From Acinetobacter lwoffii (GTDB lineage: Bacteria > Pseudomonadota > Gammaproteobacteria > Pseudomonadales > Moraxellaceae), in the NCBI RefSeq assembly GCF_015602705.1, contig NZ_CP059081.1:1435702-1499701 (forward strand): a DNA stretch of 64,000 nt, written 5' to 3'. Numbering within the stretch: the first letter of the stretch is position 1; every line of letters begins with the position of its first letter. This document shows, in pieces, positions 10,059 to 20,575 of the stretch. The notes beneath the pieces are model-generated. The model ran no database searches. It was not told the origin of the DNA and was given only the letters and a program-made list of their open reading frames with translations. The translations under genes and the position numbers were made by a program.

Positions 10059-10335
10059 AAGGTTGCCTTGTGAAAATTACGAGGGCTAAATTTGGGAAAA
10101 AGTTGCGCTATTTTATACTTAATTTAAACAAGGCTTAAAATATATTTTCATATAAAAACCAAGATATTGATATTATTCATTTATTCTAAAATTAATTGCT
10201 TTAAAACATTGCTTATATTGAAGAAAAACTTCTTAAAATGATGAATAAATCACCACTTCTAAAATTGTATTCATGAAATAAATATCAAAGTTAAATAGAT
10301 AAATTCAAATTATATTTGAAAATTTAAAAAGTTAG

Positions 10336-10370
10336 AACTTATGACCGGTTGGAATTTTCGGCCATAAGTT
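10336..10370 (-). terminator. Candidate terminator after the SulP gene
   Basis: The arms AACTTATG-A-CCG and CGG-C-CATAAGTT form an imperfect 11-bp stem. On the minus strand a TTTTT run lies a few bases beyond. It sits just past the SulP stop. Confidence 0.55.
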
Positions 10371-10385
10371 CAAGTATCTGCTGTC

Positions 10386-12134
10386 TTAAATTGTATAATC
10401 TTTATGCTGCTCAAAGATCTCTGGCGCCAGGTCCTGAATCGCCTGAAAATGGGTCAGATAAATCCGACCGCTCAAATGCGTCATCAATTTAGAAGCTTGC
10501 AGCTTGTCCATGACCGGACCTTTGACTTCGGCAAAATGCAGACGAATATCCAGTTTGGCCAGTTCCGCATTTAAATCTTCCAGCATTTCCAAGGCACTCA
10601 GATCAATCGCACTGATGCTGGAACAGTTAATAATCACATGTTGCAGCTGGTCATTCAGGCTGATCGCATTGATCAGATAACCTTTAAAGCTATTGGCATT
10701 CAGAAATGTCAGATTCTCATCAATCCGCAGTGACAGCACCCGGTTTGAGGTACTGACCTGATGCCGCTGAATATTGCGAAAATGCTGGGTTCCTTCCACT
10801 AGACCGACAACCGCAATATGCGGTCGGCTGATTCGCCATAACATCAGCACAAATGTCGATACGATCCCAATGATCAAACCGGTCGAAATATCAATAAGAA
10901 CCACGCCCAGAAAGGTAATCCACATGGCAAGGCCATCTGCCTTGGAATAGCGCCAGGCATCAAAAAATGGCTGAAAATTAACCAGCTTCCAGATGGAAAC
11001 AATAATCGTCGCGGCCAGAATGGTCAGCGGCAGATCTTCAAAAAATCCGGTAAAGAACAGGCTCACGAAAATAATCAGAATCGAGGATAAAACACCGGCC
11101 ATAGGTGATTTGGCACCGGCATCGGCATTCACCACCGTCCGCGACAGGCTGCCGGTCACAGGAAAAGCTGAACTCACGCCTGCACTGATATTGGCCAGAC
11201 CGAGCGCGATCAGTTCCTGATTACTGTTTAAATGACTGCGTTGCTGTAAGGCCGTGGCTTGAGCAATCGATAGTGACTCCACAAAACTGATCATGGCGAT
11301 CATGCTGGCACCCGGTAACAAGGTCATCACCAATTCCCAGTTCCAGTGTGGAAAAGACAAGGGTGGAAAACCGGAAGGAATTGCACCGACCGTTTTAATA
11401 CCCTGAAGCTTTAAATCCAGAAAGACAATCGCCGCAATCCCCAGACACACCAAAATCAGCGGCACCGCACGGACTAAAAAATCTGTAGAGCCAAGCCGGC
11501 TTTGGACAGCCTGAGATTTTAATAACTTGGGCAGATAGATCAGCAGACCGATAGAGAGCAGGCCGAAAATCAGGCTGGGCACGTGCAGCAGCGGGAAATA
11601 TTGCAGCAGACTGCTGGCAAACTCCGGAATGTTATTGGCTTTTAAGGGAAGATCAACCAAAAACTTTAACTGTCCAAAAGCAATCAATAAGGCAGAGGCA
11701 ATAATAAAGCTTTGGATCACCGGATGACTGATCAACTGGATCAGAAAACCAAAACGGAATAATCCTAAAAGCAGGGAAATAATGCCAACCATCAGTGCCA
11801 ATAAAGTCGCAGCTTCGATATAGACCGGTGAGCCGACTTCAAAAAGTGGATTAAGCGTAGCAAAAGTCATCATGGAAATGATGGCCACGGGGCCAATCGA
11901 TAGAGTTGAACTCCCACCGAGCAGCGCATAAATGATCATCGGCAGGATGCTTGCATATAAGCCCATGATCGGCGGCAGTCCTGCCAGCATGGCATACGCC
12001 ATCCCTTGAGGCACCAGCATCGCCACCACAATCAGGGCGGCTAGCACATCGGACTTAAATTTGACCGGCGTATAGTGGCTTAACCATGCCCAGGCAGGCA
12101 GTTTATGCAGAAGTTTAGACTTGGAATTTGGCAT
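10386..12134 (-). CDS. SulP-family inorganic anion (sulfate) transporter with STAS domain
   Basis: The 582-residue protein has the SulP start AALIVVAMLVPQGMAYAMLAGLPPIMGLYASILPMIIYALLGGS, ten or more membrane helices, and a cytoplasmic STAS domain over the last ~130 residues (VLSLRIDENLTFLNANSFKGYL...IINCSSISAIDLSALEML). It probably takes up sulfate, although bicarbonate or other anions are possible in this family. It lies downstream of the BigR-like regulator gene on the same strand with 214 bp between, and cysK lies beyond that regulator, so a sulfur role is plausible. Confidence 0.85.
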   Translation of the reverse strand: MPNSKSKLLHKLPAWAWLSHYTPVKFKSDVLAALIVVAMLVPQGMAYAMLAGLPPIMGLYASILPMIIYALLGGSSTLSIGPVAIISMMTFATLNPLFEVGSPVYIEAATLLALMVGIISLLLGLFRFGFLIQLISHPVIQSFIIASALLIAFGQLKFLVDLPLKANNIPEFASSLLQYFPLLHVPSLIFGLLSIGLLIYLPKLLKSQAVQSRLGSTDFLVRAVPLILVCLGIAAIVFLDLKLQGIKTVGAIPSGFPPLSFPHWNWELVMTLLPGASMIAMISFVESLSIAQATALQQRSHLNSNQELIALGLANISAGVSSAFPVTGSLSRTVVNADAGAKSPMAGVLSSILIIFVSLFFTGFFEDLPLTILAATIIVSIWKLVNFQPFFDAWRYSKADGLAMWITFLGVVLIDISTGLIIGIVSTFVLMLWRISRPHIAVVGLVEGTQHFRNIQRHQVSTSNRVLSLRIDENLTFLNANSFKGYLINAISLNDQLQHVIINCSSISAIDLSALEMLEDLNAELAKLDIRLHFAEVKGPVMDKLQASKLMTHLSGRIYLTHFQAIQDLAPEIFEQHKDYTI

Positions 12135-12209
12135 AAAAAGGTCTAAATCACAAATATAGATATATTATGCACAAATTCTGCTAAGAAGTCTTAGCTGATC
12201 TAGCTTCTT

Positions 12210-12236
12210 GATGATTCATGTTTAAAATGAATCATC
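12210..12236. promoter_or_regulatory. Perfect 10-bp inverted repeat between the ArsR-type gene and SulP
   Basis: GATGATTCAT and ATGAATCATC are separated by 7 bases. The repeat is 75 bp upstream of the SulP start. No T-run follows on either strand, which favours an operator over a terminator. Confidence 0.5.
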
Positions 12237-12348
12237 TGGGTCAGTCACGTATCATTCGAAAACTTATGATCGTGATCTTAATGATTTAAAACGACATCAA
12301 TAAGAGTTTAAAGAAATTCATCTTGATGACTGAAAAAAGAAAGATTCT

Positions 12349-12666
12349 TTATTTAGCTGGATTGCCGCAATACAATCGATAAAGGGTATTTAAGACCACA
12401 ATCAAATTTTGATCTTTAATTGAATAATAAATCTGTTTGCCATCGCGTCGGGTATCTACCACATCGCTTTTACGCAGCATCATGAGCTGTTGGGAAAGAG
12501 TCGGCTGTTTAATCTCAGTTATTTCCTCAATTTCTGAAACATTCAGTTCCGCTTGAGACAGATGACATAAAATAAGAAGACGGTCGGTATTGGCCAGAGA
12601 TTTTAAAATGCCGACGACCTGTTCTGCTGAATCGCGCATAGTCGTGATTTCAAAATCGGTTTTCAT
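12349..12666 (-). CDS. ArsR/SmtB-family regulator, BigR/YgaV-like (sulfide/persulfide sensor candidate)
   Basis: The 105-residue winged-helix repressor has a recognition helix in KQPTLSQQLMMLRKSDVV and a wing at RRDGKQIYYSIKD. It lacks the classical ArsR metal box but has two isolated cysteines, one in LILCHL after the first helix and one near the C-terminus (RLYCG). This is the layout of the BigR/YgaV group, which senses sulfane sulfur through a disulfide or tetrasulfide. Neighbours are a SulP permease downstream and a divergent cysK, which agrees with a sulfur role. The ligand is inferred, not shown. Confidence 0.75.
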   Translation of the reverse strand: MKTDFEITTMRDSAEQVVGILKSLANTDRLLILCHLSQAELNVSEIEEITEIKQPTLSQQLMMLRKSDVVDTRRDGKQIYYSIKDQNLIVVLNTLYRLYCGNPAK

Positions 12667-12703
12667 TCAATATGTCCATTATAAAGTTACAGCCCGCTAA
12701 TTA

Positions 12704-12721
12704 TACGGGTCTTAGCCCGTA
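12704..12721. promoter_or_regulatory. Candidate operator, inverted repeat TACGGG-N6-CCCGTA
   Basis: A perfect 6-bp inverted repeat lies 38 bp upstream of the ArsR-type start. It is the only G+C-rich element in an A+T-rich gap of about 280 bp shared with cysK, so it could be the site of the adjacent repressor. Confidence 0.5.
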
Positions 12722-12947
12722 ATACCTTGCTAAAAACAGTTAAGTTTTATGGTTTTTAATGAATTGAATTATCAATTAAAATTATATTTTAAATATTGAT
12801 AGATAAGATAAATTTATTGCATAGTGTAGAAAGTATTTTAGTTCACATTCGTGCAATGAAGTGCAAGTTTCATCAAACATCTACAAAGCAAAAAAATGCT
12901 TGTATGATGTTTAAGCGACTTGAACCAATAACATCAGGGATATCATC

Positions 12948-13946
12948 ATGAGTACAGATTCAGCTTTTCCAACACCGAATAATTTAGGTATAGCGGTTTA
13001 TAGTAATAATGCAGACGCGATTGGAAATACACCGCTTGTTCGTATTAATCGTGTGATTTCCGCTCCGGCCACGGTACTTGCGAAAATTGAAAGCCGTAAT
13101 CCGGCATTTTCAGTCAAGTGTCGTATTGGTGCAGCGTTGATTAATGATGCTGAAAAATCTGGCAAGCTCAAATCCGGTATGCATATTGTCGAGCCAACCA
13201 GCGGCAATACCGGTATTGCATTGGCTTTTGTTGCGGCAGCCAAAGGTTATGACATTACTTTGACCATGCCTTCAAGCATGAGTATTGAACGCCGTAAGGT
13301 GGTGAAAGCATTGGGTGCCAATCTGGTACTGACTGATCCGGCCAAAGGCATGAAAGGCGCGATTGAAGAAGCACAACGTCTAGTCAATGAAAATCCTGAA
13401 CTGTACTATCTACCACAACAGTTTGAAAATCCTGCTAACCCTAAAATTCATGAAGAAACTACGGGCCCAGAAATCTGGGAAGCGACTGCGGGCAATGTCG
13501 ATATTCTGGTCGCAGGTGTCGGAACGGGTGGAACCATTACCGGTATTTCACGCTACTTTGAAAAGGTAAAAAATAAGCCTTTATATTCAGTGGCGGTGGA
13601 ACCCGCTGAGTCTGCAATTATTGGTCAGGCCAAACGCGGTGAAGACATTACACCTGGACCACACAAAATTCAGGGGATTGGTGCCAACTTCATTCCGGGT
13701 AATCTGGATTTAGACCTCGTTGATGAAGTGATTGCCATTAATAGCGCAGATGCAGTCGAGTGGGCACGTAAAACGGCGGCTCAGGAAGGTATCCTGGTCG
13801 GCATTTCAAGTGGCGCGGCTATGGCAGCCGCGGCACAATTGGCGGCTCGCCCTGAAAATGCTGGTAAAAATATTGTGGTGATTTTGCCAGACGGTGGTGA
13901 ACGTTACCTGTCTTCGATCTTATTTGAAGATATTTCTGCCGAATAA
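12948..13946 (+). CDS. cysK: Cysteine synthase A (O-acetylserine sulfhydrylase)
   Basis: This PLP enzyme makes cysteine from O-acetylserine and sulfide. It has 332 residues. The PLP lysine is in [11 protein letters not shown], the substrate loop is [11 protein letters not shown], the phosphate-binding loop is [10 protein letters not shown] and the C-terminal motif is [11 protein letters not shown]. The Cys after the PLP Lys (SVKCRIG instead of SVKDRIG) is a known variant in related gamma-proteobacteria. It is divergent from the BigR-like regulator gene and ends in a strong terminator. Confidence 0.95.
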   Translation: MSTDSAFPTPNNLGIAVYSNNADAIGNTPLVRINRVISAPATVLAKIESRNPAFSVKCRIGAALINDAEKSGKLKSGMHIVEPTSGNTGIALAFVAAAKGYDITLTMPSSMSIERRKVVKALGANLVLTDPAKGMKGAIEEAQRLVNENPELYYLPQQFENPANPKIHEETTGPEIWEATAGNVDILVAGVGTGGTITGISRYFEKVKNKPLYSVAVEPAESAIIGQAKRGEDITPGPHKIQGIGANFIPGNLDLDLVDEVIAINSADAVEWARKTAAQEGILVGISSGAAMAAAAQLAARPENAGKNIVVILPDGGERYLSSILFEDISAE

Positions 13947-13981
13947 CATTGATGCATTTTATATTTTAAATACTGGCATAC

Positions 13982-14010
13982 AAGCCCGAAGTCATCTTCG
14001 GGCTTTTTTA
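13982..14010 (+). terminator. Terminator of cysK
   Basis: A perfect 10-bp stem AAGCCCGAAG/CTTCGGGCTT with loop TCAT is followed by a T-run. Confidence 0.95.
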
Positions 14011-14071
14011 TTGGGTAGTTTTAAATCGCAGCAGGACGCTGCATTATTTTTAAAATAGTCAGATGAAGGAC

Positions 14072-14107
14072 TTGACCTTACCATGATGGGAATGTTTAAG
14101 CTATAAC
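14072..14107 (+). promoter_or_regulatory. CueR-type copA promoter with 19-bp spacer
   Basis: The -35 box TTGACC and -10 box TAAGCT are separated by 19 bp, the overlong spacing characteristic of MerR-family activated promoters. Between them is the imperfect dyad ACCTTACC-ATGA-TGGGAAT, resembling the CueR box of E. coli copA. It lies about 25 bp upstream of the copA start, and cueR is in the same operon. Confidence 0.8.
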
Positions 14108-14126
14108 ATCAACAGTGAGTTGAGGC

Positions 14127-16832
14127 ATGGAGATGGGCATGGTAGAACAAGACAGCAACCGCTTATATGAGCAGCAGGTGCAGATTGGCGGTATGACCTG
14201 TGCCTCCTGTGTCGCTCGGGTGGAAAAAGCCTTGAAAAAAATTGAAGGTGTGGTCGAGGCATCTGTCAACCTGTCGACTGAAAAAGCTTTTATTAAAAGC
14301 CAGCAGCCGATTGCTGCCGCTGCGCTGGTTCAAGCAATTGAAAAATCCGGTTTCGATGTACCGACGCAACAGTTTGATTTGAACATTGAAGGGATGACCT
14401 GTGCATCCTGTGTGGCTCGCGTAGAAAAAGCCCTAAAAAAAGTGGAAGGCGTGTTGGATGCACAAGTGAATCTGGCCACTGAAAAGGCGCATGTGAGTGC
14501 GATCAATTCTGTGCCATTGTCCAAGCTGACTCAAGCCGTGCAAAAAGCCGGTTTTGATATTCAGAGCGATCGCATTGAACTGGCTATTGAAGGCATGACT
14601 TGCGCTTCATGTGTGGCACGTGTGGAAAAAGCTTTATTGAAAGTAGAAGGTGTCAGCGAAGCACAGGTCAATCTGGCCACCGAAACGGCCTGGGTGAAAG
14701 CCTTACATTCCCAGATTCCGGCCTTGATTGCTGCTGTGGAGAAAGCCGGTTATCAGGCTACAGTAAAATCCGGTACGGATATGTCGGCAGATAGTCATGG
14801 TGCTTTTCAGGAAAAGAAAGCCAATGAAACGGCACAACTGAAACGAGATTTATGGCTTGCAGTCATTCTGACAGCGCCTGTATTTATTCTGGAAATGGGC
14901 TCGCATCTGATTCCGGCATTTCATCATTTTATTGCCCATACGCTGGGAACCCAGAACAGCTGGTATCTGCAGTTTGTACTGACCACTTTGGTGCTGATTA
15001 TTCCGGGACGGCGTTTTTATCAGCATGGTATTCCAGCTTTATTACGTCTGGCACCAGATATGAATTCTCTGGTCGCAGTCGGAACCATTGCAGCTTACGG
15101 ATTTTCCTGTATTGCGACCTTTTTTCCACAGCTGTTACCGCAGTCCACCGTGCATGTGTACTTTGAAGCGGCCGCCGTTATTGTCGCGCTGATTTTACTG
15201 GGGCGTTATCTGGAAGCTAAAGCCAAAGGTAAAACCTCGGAAGCGATTCAGTATCTGGTCGGTTTGCAGCCGAAAACAGCCCGAGTGCAACAAAATAATC
15301 ACTGGGTTGATCTGGCAATTGCCGATGTACAACAAGGCATGCTGATTGAAATCCGCCCGGGTGAAAAAGTCGCCGTCGATGGTGAAGTGGTTGCCGGGCA
15401 AAGTTATATCGATGAAGCGATGATTAGCGGTGAGCCTTTACCTGTGGCCAAACAGGCTGGTGATCAGGTTGTCGGCGGTACGGTAAACCAGAACGGAACA
15501 TTGCAAATCAAGGCTACTGCGGTCGGCCAGGATTCGGTACTGGCGCAGATTATTCAGATGGTGGAACAGGCACAAGGTTCAAAATTACCGATTCAGGCCG
15601 TGGTTGATAAAGTGACTTTATGGTTTGTGCCGGCTGTTATGGCGCTAGCGGCCTTGACCTTTATGGTCTGGTTCCTGTTTGGGCCTGAGCCGAATCTGAC
15701 CTACGCCTTGGTAAATGCAGTCGCCGTACTGATTATTGCCTGTCCATGTGCGATGGGACTGGCGACTCCTACCTCAATTATGGTCGGAACTGGACGTGCA
15801 GCAGAACTGGGCGTGCTATTCCGTAAGGGTGAAGCTTTACAGTTGCTGCAACAAACCAAAGTCGTCGCGCTGGATAAAACCGGAACCTTAACTGAGGGAA
15901 AACCGCTGCTGACCGACTTTGAAGTCACTGCAGATTTTAATCAGCAGACCGTATTACAGCTCGTCGCTTCAGTGGAGGCCAAGTCAGAACATCCGATTGC
16001 CCACGCCATTGTTCAGGCTGCTCGTGAGCAAGAACTGCAACTGAGTAAAGTGACCGATTTTGATTCGATCACTGGTGCAGGGGTAAAAGCACAGGTTGCT
16101 GGTCAGCAGCTGCATATCGGTGCAGAACGTCTGATGCAGGACTTGGGCTTAAATGTCGATCTGTTTAGAGCTACTGCACAAAAGCTCGGTGATCAGGGCC
16201 GCAGTCCTTTATATGTAGCGATTAATCAAAAGCTGGCTGCGATTATTGCTGTCGCTGACCCGATTAAACCGACTACTTATAGCGCGATTCAGGCCTTGCA
16301 TGACCAAGGCCTTAAAGTAGCGATGATTACGGGTGATAATCAGCATACTGCGCAGGCGATTGCCAAACAGCTGAAAATCGATCAGGTGATTGCGGAAGTC
16401 TTGCCGCATGAAAAAGTCGATGCCGTACGACAACTCCAGCAGCAATACGGCGTGCTCACTTTTGTCGGGGATGGAATCAATGATGCGCCGGCACTGGCAC
16501 AGGCCGATGTCGGTATGGCGATTGGTACCGGCACTGATGTCGCGATTGAAGCAGCCGATGTGGTGTTGATGTCAGGCAATTTACAGCATGTGGCGACAGG
16601 CATCGGCTTGAGTCAGGCGACCATGCGCAATATCAAACAGAACCTGTTTTGGGCCTTTGTTTACAATATTGCGTTAATTCCGATTGCCGCAGGTGTACTG
16701 TATCCGTTTTGGGGCATTCTGTTATCACCAATGTTTGCCGCAGGCGCGATGGCACTATCCTCTGTGTTTGTGGTTAGTAATGCCTTGAGATTAAAAGCTT
16801 ATCAACCGGTGCAGTTTAAGGAGTCAGTATGA
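14127..16832 (+). CDS. copA: Copper-exporting P1B-type ATPase with three HMA domains
   Basis: The 901-residue enzyme exports Cu(I) from the cytoplasm. Three N-terminal metal-binding domains each carry GMTCASC (around residues 23, 91 and 156), followed by eight membrane helices, the actuator motif SGEP, the membrane metal site CPC ([15 protein letters not shown]), the phosphorylation motif DKTGTLTEG, the SEHPIAHA nucleotide motif and [10 protein letters not shown]. Bacterial CopA usually has one or two HMA domains. Three ATGs lie in frame at the 5' end; the third (residue 5) has GGAG upstream and may be the true start. The stop overlaps the cueR start (ATGA). Confidence 0.95.
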   Translation: MEMGMVEQDSNRLYEQQVQIGGMTCASCVARVEKALKKIEGVVEASVNLSTEKAFIKSQQPIAAAALVQAIEKSGFDVPTQQFDLNIEGMTCASCVARVEKALKKVEGVLDAQVNLATEKAHVSAINSVPLSKLTQAVQKAGFDIQSDRIELAIEGMTCASCVARVEKALLKVEGVSEAQVNLATETAWVKALHSQIPALIAAVEKAGYQATVKSGTDMSADSHGAFQEKKANETAQLKRDLWLAVILTAPVFILEMGSHLIPAFHHFIAHTLGTQNSWYLQFVLTTLVLIIPGRRFYQHGIPALLRLAPDMNSLVAVGTIAAYGFSCIATFFPQLLPQSTVHVYFEAAAVIVALILLGRYLEAKAKGKTSEAIQYLVGLQPKTARVQQNNHWVDLAIADVQQGMLIEIRPGEKVAVDGEVVAGQSYIDEAMISGEPLPVAKQAGDQVVGGTVNQNGTLQIKATAVGQDSVLAQIIQMVEQAQGSKLPIQAVVDKVTLWFVPAVMALAALTFMVWFLFGPEPNLTYALVNAVAVLIIACPCAMGLATPTSIMVGTGRAAELGVLFRKGEALQLLQQTKVVALDKTGTLTEGKPLLTDFEVTADFNQQTVLQLVASVEAKSEHPIAHAIVQAAREQELQLSKVTDFDSITGAGVKAQVAGQQLHIGAERLMQDLGLNVDLFRATAQKLGDQGRSPLYVAINQKLAAIIAVADPIKPTTYSAIQALHDQGLKVAMITGDNQHTAQAIAKQLKIDQVIAEVLPHEKVDAVRQLQQQYGVLTFVGDGINDAPALAQADVGMAIGTGTDVAIEAADVVLMSGNLQHVATGIGLSQATMRNIKQNLFWAFVYNIALIPIAAGVLYPFWGILLSPMFAAGAMALSSVFVVSNALRLKAYQPVQFKESV

Positions 16833-17239
16833 TGAATATTGGTCAGGCCGCAAAACGGTCCGGCATCTCTGCAAAAATGATCCGATATTATGAAGAAATC
16901 GGCTTGTTGCCGGCTCCGAAACGCAGTGATACAGGTTATCGGGTTTATAGTGACGCGGACATTAGAACCTTAAGTTTTATCCAGCATGCACGTGAACTGG
17001 GCTTTTCTTCAGAGCAGATGAAAGAATTACTCGGCCTGTGGCTGAACAGCTCACGCCAAAGTAGTGAGGTCAAACAGTTGGCACAAAAACATATCCAGTT
17101 TTTACAACAGAAAATTGCCGATATGCAGCATATGCTATTAATTTTACAGCAATCGGTTGAGCAGTGTGCCGGCAATGAACAGTCCGATTGCCAGATTTTA
17201 AAACAGATTGAACAGGGTATCATTCCTGAGCAGCACTGA
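16829..17239 (+). CDS. cueR: Copper-responsive MerR-family activator CueR
   Basis: The 136-residue protein begins with the MerR winged helix ([27 protein letters not shown]), followed by the dimerisation helix and a C-terminal metal loop CAGNEQSDC that matches the Cu(I)-binding CX7C of CueR. It activates copper-export promoters when Cu(I) is bound. An AAGGAG site precedes the start, which overlaps the copA stop by 4 bp. The matching promoter is seen upstream of copA, implying autoregulation through the operon. Confidence 0.93.
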   Translation: MMNIGQAAKRSGISAKMIRYYEEIGLLPAPKRSDTGYRVYSDADIRTLSFIQHARELGFSSEQMKELLGLWLNSSRQSSEVKQLAQKHIQFLQQKIADMQHMLLILQQSVEQCAGNEQSDCQILKQIEQGIIPEQH

Positions 17240-17317
17240 CCTGATCTTCAATTAAATTTAGGTTAAATATAGTCTGCTGAATCCTATAAACTTTAAACCG
17301 ATCCTATGGAGCTAAAC

Positions 17318-17512
17318 ATGAAATTCCGTATTGAAAATATAACTTGTGGTGGCTGCGCGCGCAGTGTCACGGCTACGATTAAAGATCTGGATGAAAATGC
17401 CACTGTGAATATTGATGTGGCGACTAAGCTAGTTGAAGTTGAATCGACAGTCAGTGAGTCTGAGATTGTGGCAGCTTTAACCGAAGATGGTTTCCCGCCT
17501 GTGGCAGCCTGA
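17318..17512 (+). CDS. CopZ-like heavy-metal-associated domain protein
   Basis: This is a 64-residue single HMA domain with metal motif CGGC (NITCGGCARSVTATIKDLD) and the ferredoxin-like fold pattern. It is probably a cytoplasmic copper chaperone delivering Cu(I) to CopA. The start at MKFRIENITC is chosen because GGAG lies 8 bp upstream; a further in-frame ATG four codons earlier overlaps that site. It lies 80 bp after cueR and ends at a bidirectional terminator. Confidence 0.85.
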   Translation: MKFRIENITCGGCARSVTATIKDLDENATVNIDVATKLVEVESTVSESEIVAALTEDGFPPVAA

Positions 17513-17564
17513 TCATTGTCGAGTTAGATTGCGAAAGTGATCTTATGCACTCATACAGCCAAAT

Positions 17565-17595
17565 AAAAAATGCCTGATTGAATCAGGCATTTTTT
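17565..17595. terminator. Bidirectional terminator between the CopZ-like gene and TetR gene
   Basis: The stem AAAAAATGCCTGA/TCAGGCATTTTTT with loop TTGAA serves both converging genes. Confidence 0.92.
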
Positions 17596-17605
17596 ATTCT
17601 AGTGA

Positions 17606-18211
17606 TCATACCGATGAGATTTTATCTGGCGTCATCAGCGCCTGATTAATATACAGCTTAATCAAACGTTCACGTGACCCAATTGCTTTTTGGTAATGGG
17701 TCGAATTTAATAACAGCGAAGCGCCATAGGTGACTGTCCAGATATAAGATAAATAATCGCGAATCGACATGGCACTTTCTAAAGCCACCAGATAATCATG
17801 GGTGATGTCTTTAATCCGGATAATCCGTTCTTCACGAATACGATAAAGCTCCTGAAATAACTCTTTCAGATTTTTTTCGTTATTGGTTAAACGCTCTTCA
17901 ATGACATGTAACAGGATGGTTCGGTTCGAATTGAGCATGTGATAGAGCATATATTGTGAAACATAATTTTTAATATCGTTATTATGCTTTTTTGATATTT
18001 CTAGAATTCTTTTTTCATTCAGAATAATCAGTTCTAAATATAACTGGTTCTTGCTTTTAAAATGTTTGTAGATGGTTCCTTTTGCGATGTCCAGTTCACT
18101 GGCCAGCTCACTCAGGGTAATGTCCTGATTATTATCCAGTAGCAGGCTTTCCGCCATGCTGAGGATCTTCTCTTTACGAAGAAGGAAGTTCTGCTGTCTT
18201 ACAGTCGTCAT
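17606..18211 (-). CDS. TetR-family transcriptional regulator
   Basis: The 201-residue protein has an N-terminal TetR helix-turn-helix (ITLSELASELDIAKGTIYKHFKSKNQLYLE) and an all-helical ligand domain. It faces away from the acyl-CoA dehydrogenase/thiolase genes across a 499-bp gap, so it may control them and sense an acyl-CoA or fatty acid. The target and ligand are inferred from position only. Confidence 0.85.
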   Translation of the reverse strand: MTTVRQQNFLLRKEKILSMAESLLLDNNQDITLSELASELDIAKGTIYKHFKSKNQLYLELIILNEKRILEISKKHNNDIKNYVSQYMLYHMLNSNRTILLHVIEERLTNNEKNLKELFQELYRIREERIIRIKDITHDYLVALESAMSIRDYLSYIWTVTYGASLLLNSTHYQKAIGSRERLIKLYINQALMTPDKISSV

Positions 18212-18710
18212 CTTCTTGGTCCATACTTTTCGAAAAAGAACCTTCCAAGAATATGCAATTTTGCACGCGATGGCTATAAAACTAAGGTCGTGATATTTAT
18301 CTCATTTTGTATATTTATGCAGCAACTGGTGACAAATAAAAATAGCGATGCTGAGCAGACAGAAATATTGTCAAGAAAACTGAACCCTAGAGATCAACTT
18401 TGCTAAATAAAATTCCATTTTCAGTATAATTATTTTATTGTTTCAGCGCACGAAGCTAAATCCTTTGACTGTTTTAAACCCATATTCATCAGGGTTTAGT
18501 ACGGAAAGTAGATCAATATTAAGCTGGTATATTCAGTTACTCATACTGAACATGAAGACGTGATTTTCAATGCAACTTTATGAATCTAGATATAGATTTA
18601 ATACTGCAAGAATTGGATATCACAATTTTAAAATGGCTTGTTTGTATTCTAATGAAAATTAGAAAATATTTAGCAACAGGATTGAGTATCACCCTTTAAG
18701 GAATTTAAAA
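18212..18710. other. Divergent intergenic region with a small dyad
   Basis: No gene is seen. A 6-bp inverted repeat AATCTA-GATA-TAGATT at 18583-18598, about 110 bp upstream of the acyl-CoA dehydrogenase, is a possible TetR operator. The rest is A+T-rich with nothing recognisable. Confidence 0.4.
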
Positions 18711-20492
18711 ATGCCGATTTATAATGCGCCGCTAAAAGACATGGAATTTATTTTAAATGATGTATTCCAAGCGGAACAATTTTGGCAAGGTAATGAAAAT
18801 CTTGCACATTTAGATATGGCGACGGCAAATGCAATTCTGGAAGAGATGGCCAAATTTTCCAAGAATGTTATTCTTGACCTGAATCGTCCTGCTGATGAAG
18901 AAGGTGGTGCTCAGTTTAACAATGGTGTGGTGACGACACCCAAAGGTTTTAAAGAAGCGTTCAGACAGTTTGCCGAAGGTGGCTGGGTAGGCTTGGGTGC
19001 TCCTGAAGAATGGGGCGGGCAAAACATGCCGAAGATGCTCACGGTTCTGGCGGATGAAATGATCTGGAGCACCAACCCATCTTTTATGCTTTATCCACTA
19101 CTCACTGTGGGTGCAGGTATGGCGATCAATGACCGCGCCTCACAGGAACAGAAAGAAACCTATTTACCAAAATTCTATACGGGTGAATGGTCGGGCACCA
19201 TGTGTCTGACTGAACCACATTCCGGTACCGATCTTGGCATTATCAAGACCAAAGCTGAACCGAATGAAGATGGTTCGTACAATATTACCGGTACCAAAAT
19301 TTTTATTACCAGCGGTGAGCATGATCTGAGTGAAAATATCATTCATCTGGTGCTGGCAAAAACTCCGAATGCACCAGCAGGTTCACGTGGTATTTCATTA
19401 TTTATTGTGCCGAAATTCCTGATCAATGCCGATGGTTCACTGGGTGAGCGTAATACAGTAGCTGCCGGTTCGATCGAACATAAAATGGGAATTAAAGGCT
19501 CGGCGACCTGCGTCATGAACTTTGACGGCGCCAAGGGCTATATGGTTGGCAATGAAAATGAAGGTCTGGCCGGCATGTTCGTGATGATGAACTACGAACG
19601 TTTGTCTATGGGAATTCAGGGCATTGGTGCAGCAGAATTTGCCTACCAGAATGCGGCACAATATGCGACGGACCGTTTACAGGGCCGTGCATCAACTGGT
19701 GCAAAATCTCCAGAAAAACCAGCCGATTCAATTCTAGTCCATGGCGATGTACGCCGTATGCTGCTCAATGTACGTGCTAACAATGAAGCTTCACGTGCTT
19801 TTGCGGTGTATGTCGGTCAACAGCTGGATATCACCAAATACTCAACCGACCCTGAAGCGGTGCGTAAAGCGACTGACCGTGTGGCGCTGTTAACGCCAAT
19901 CGCCAAAGCTTATTTGACCGACAAGGCACTGGATTCTGCACTGGAAGCGCAAATGTGCTTCGGTGGTCATGGCTATATCCGTGAATGGGGCATGGAACAG
20001 TGTATTCGTGACCTGCGTATTTCACAGATTTATGAAGGCACCAATGGCGTGCAGGCGATTGACCTGATTGGGCGTAAAACCACCAAATGTAATGGGGCTT
20101 ATATCGCGGAATATATTGCTGAAATCCGTGAATTTGCCCAAAATTTAGATGATTCATTGACGATTAAAACGGCGACATTAGAAGCCTGCCAGCAACTTGA
20201 AGATATCACCAAATTCATCGTCGAGCAGTCTAAGCTGAACCCTGATTTTGCTAATTCGATTGCTGTCGATTATTTACATGCGGTTGGGCTGCTCAGCTTT
20301 GTCTATATGTATGCGCGGATTAGCAAAGCCGCCGCAGCCAAAGACGATAGTTACTTCCAGAACAAACTGGTACTGGCCAACTATTATGTGGCCAAAGTAC
20401 TTCCGGATTTGAGTGCACGAATCCAGCGTATTCAGGCCGGTGCGGAACTGGTCATGCAATTGCCTGAAGCATATTTTACCGCACAGGCTTAA
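18711..20492 (+). CDS. Acyl-CoA dehydrogenase, long DmdC-like family
   Basis: This FAD enzyme of 593 residues is longer than classical ~390-residue acyl-CoA dehydrogenases because of a C-terminal extension typical of the DmdC/3-methylmercaptopropionyl-CoA dehydrogenase-like group. It starts MPIYNAPLKDMEF. It shows CLTEPHSGTDLG (FAD/substrate loop), YERLSMGIQGIGAAEFAYQNA, and QIYEGTNGVQAIDLIGRK, whose Glu is the expected catalytic base. It catalyses alpha,beta-desaturation of an acyl-CoA of unknown chain. The thiolase gene 83 bp downstream suggests a beta-oxidation unit. Confidence 0.88.
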   Translation: MPIYNAPLKDMEFILNDVFQAEQFWQGNENLAHLDMATANAILEEMAKFSKNVILDLNRPADEEGGAQFNNGVVTTPKGFKEAFRQFAEGGWVGLGAPEEWGGQNMPKMLTVLADEMIWSTNPSFMLYPLLTVGAGMAINDRASQEQKETYLPKFYTGEWSGTMCLTEPHSGTDLGIIKTKAEPNEDGSYNITGTKIFITSGEHDLSENIIHLVLAKTPNAPAGSRGISLFIVPKFLINADGSLGERNTVAAGSIEHKMGIKGSATCVMNFDGAKGYMVGNENEGLAGMFVMMNYERLSMGIQGIGAAEFAYQNAAQYATDRLQGRASTGAKSPEKPADSILVHGDVRRMLLNVRANNEASRAFAVYVGQQLDITKYSTDPEAVRKATDRVALLTPIAKAYLTDKALDSALEAQMCFGGHGYIREWGMEQCIRDLRISQIYEGTNGVQAIDLIGRKTTKCNGAYIAEYIAEIREFAQNLDDSLTIKTATLEACQQLEDITKFIVEQSKLNPDFANSIAVDYLHAVGLLSFVYMYARISKAAAAKDDSYFQNKLVLANYYVAKVLPDLSARIQRIQAGAELVMQLPEAYFTAQA

Positions 20493-20575
20493 CCCGCAAT
20501 GATTGCGAAGGACCAGCCCTACAGTGCTTTGGCTATGTAGGGTTGATAACAATGATGAAAAAGGATGAAACTAAA

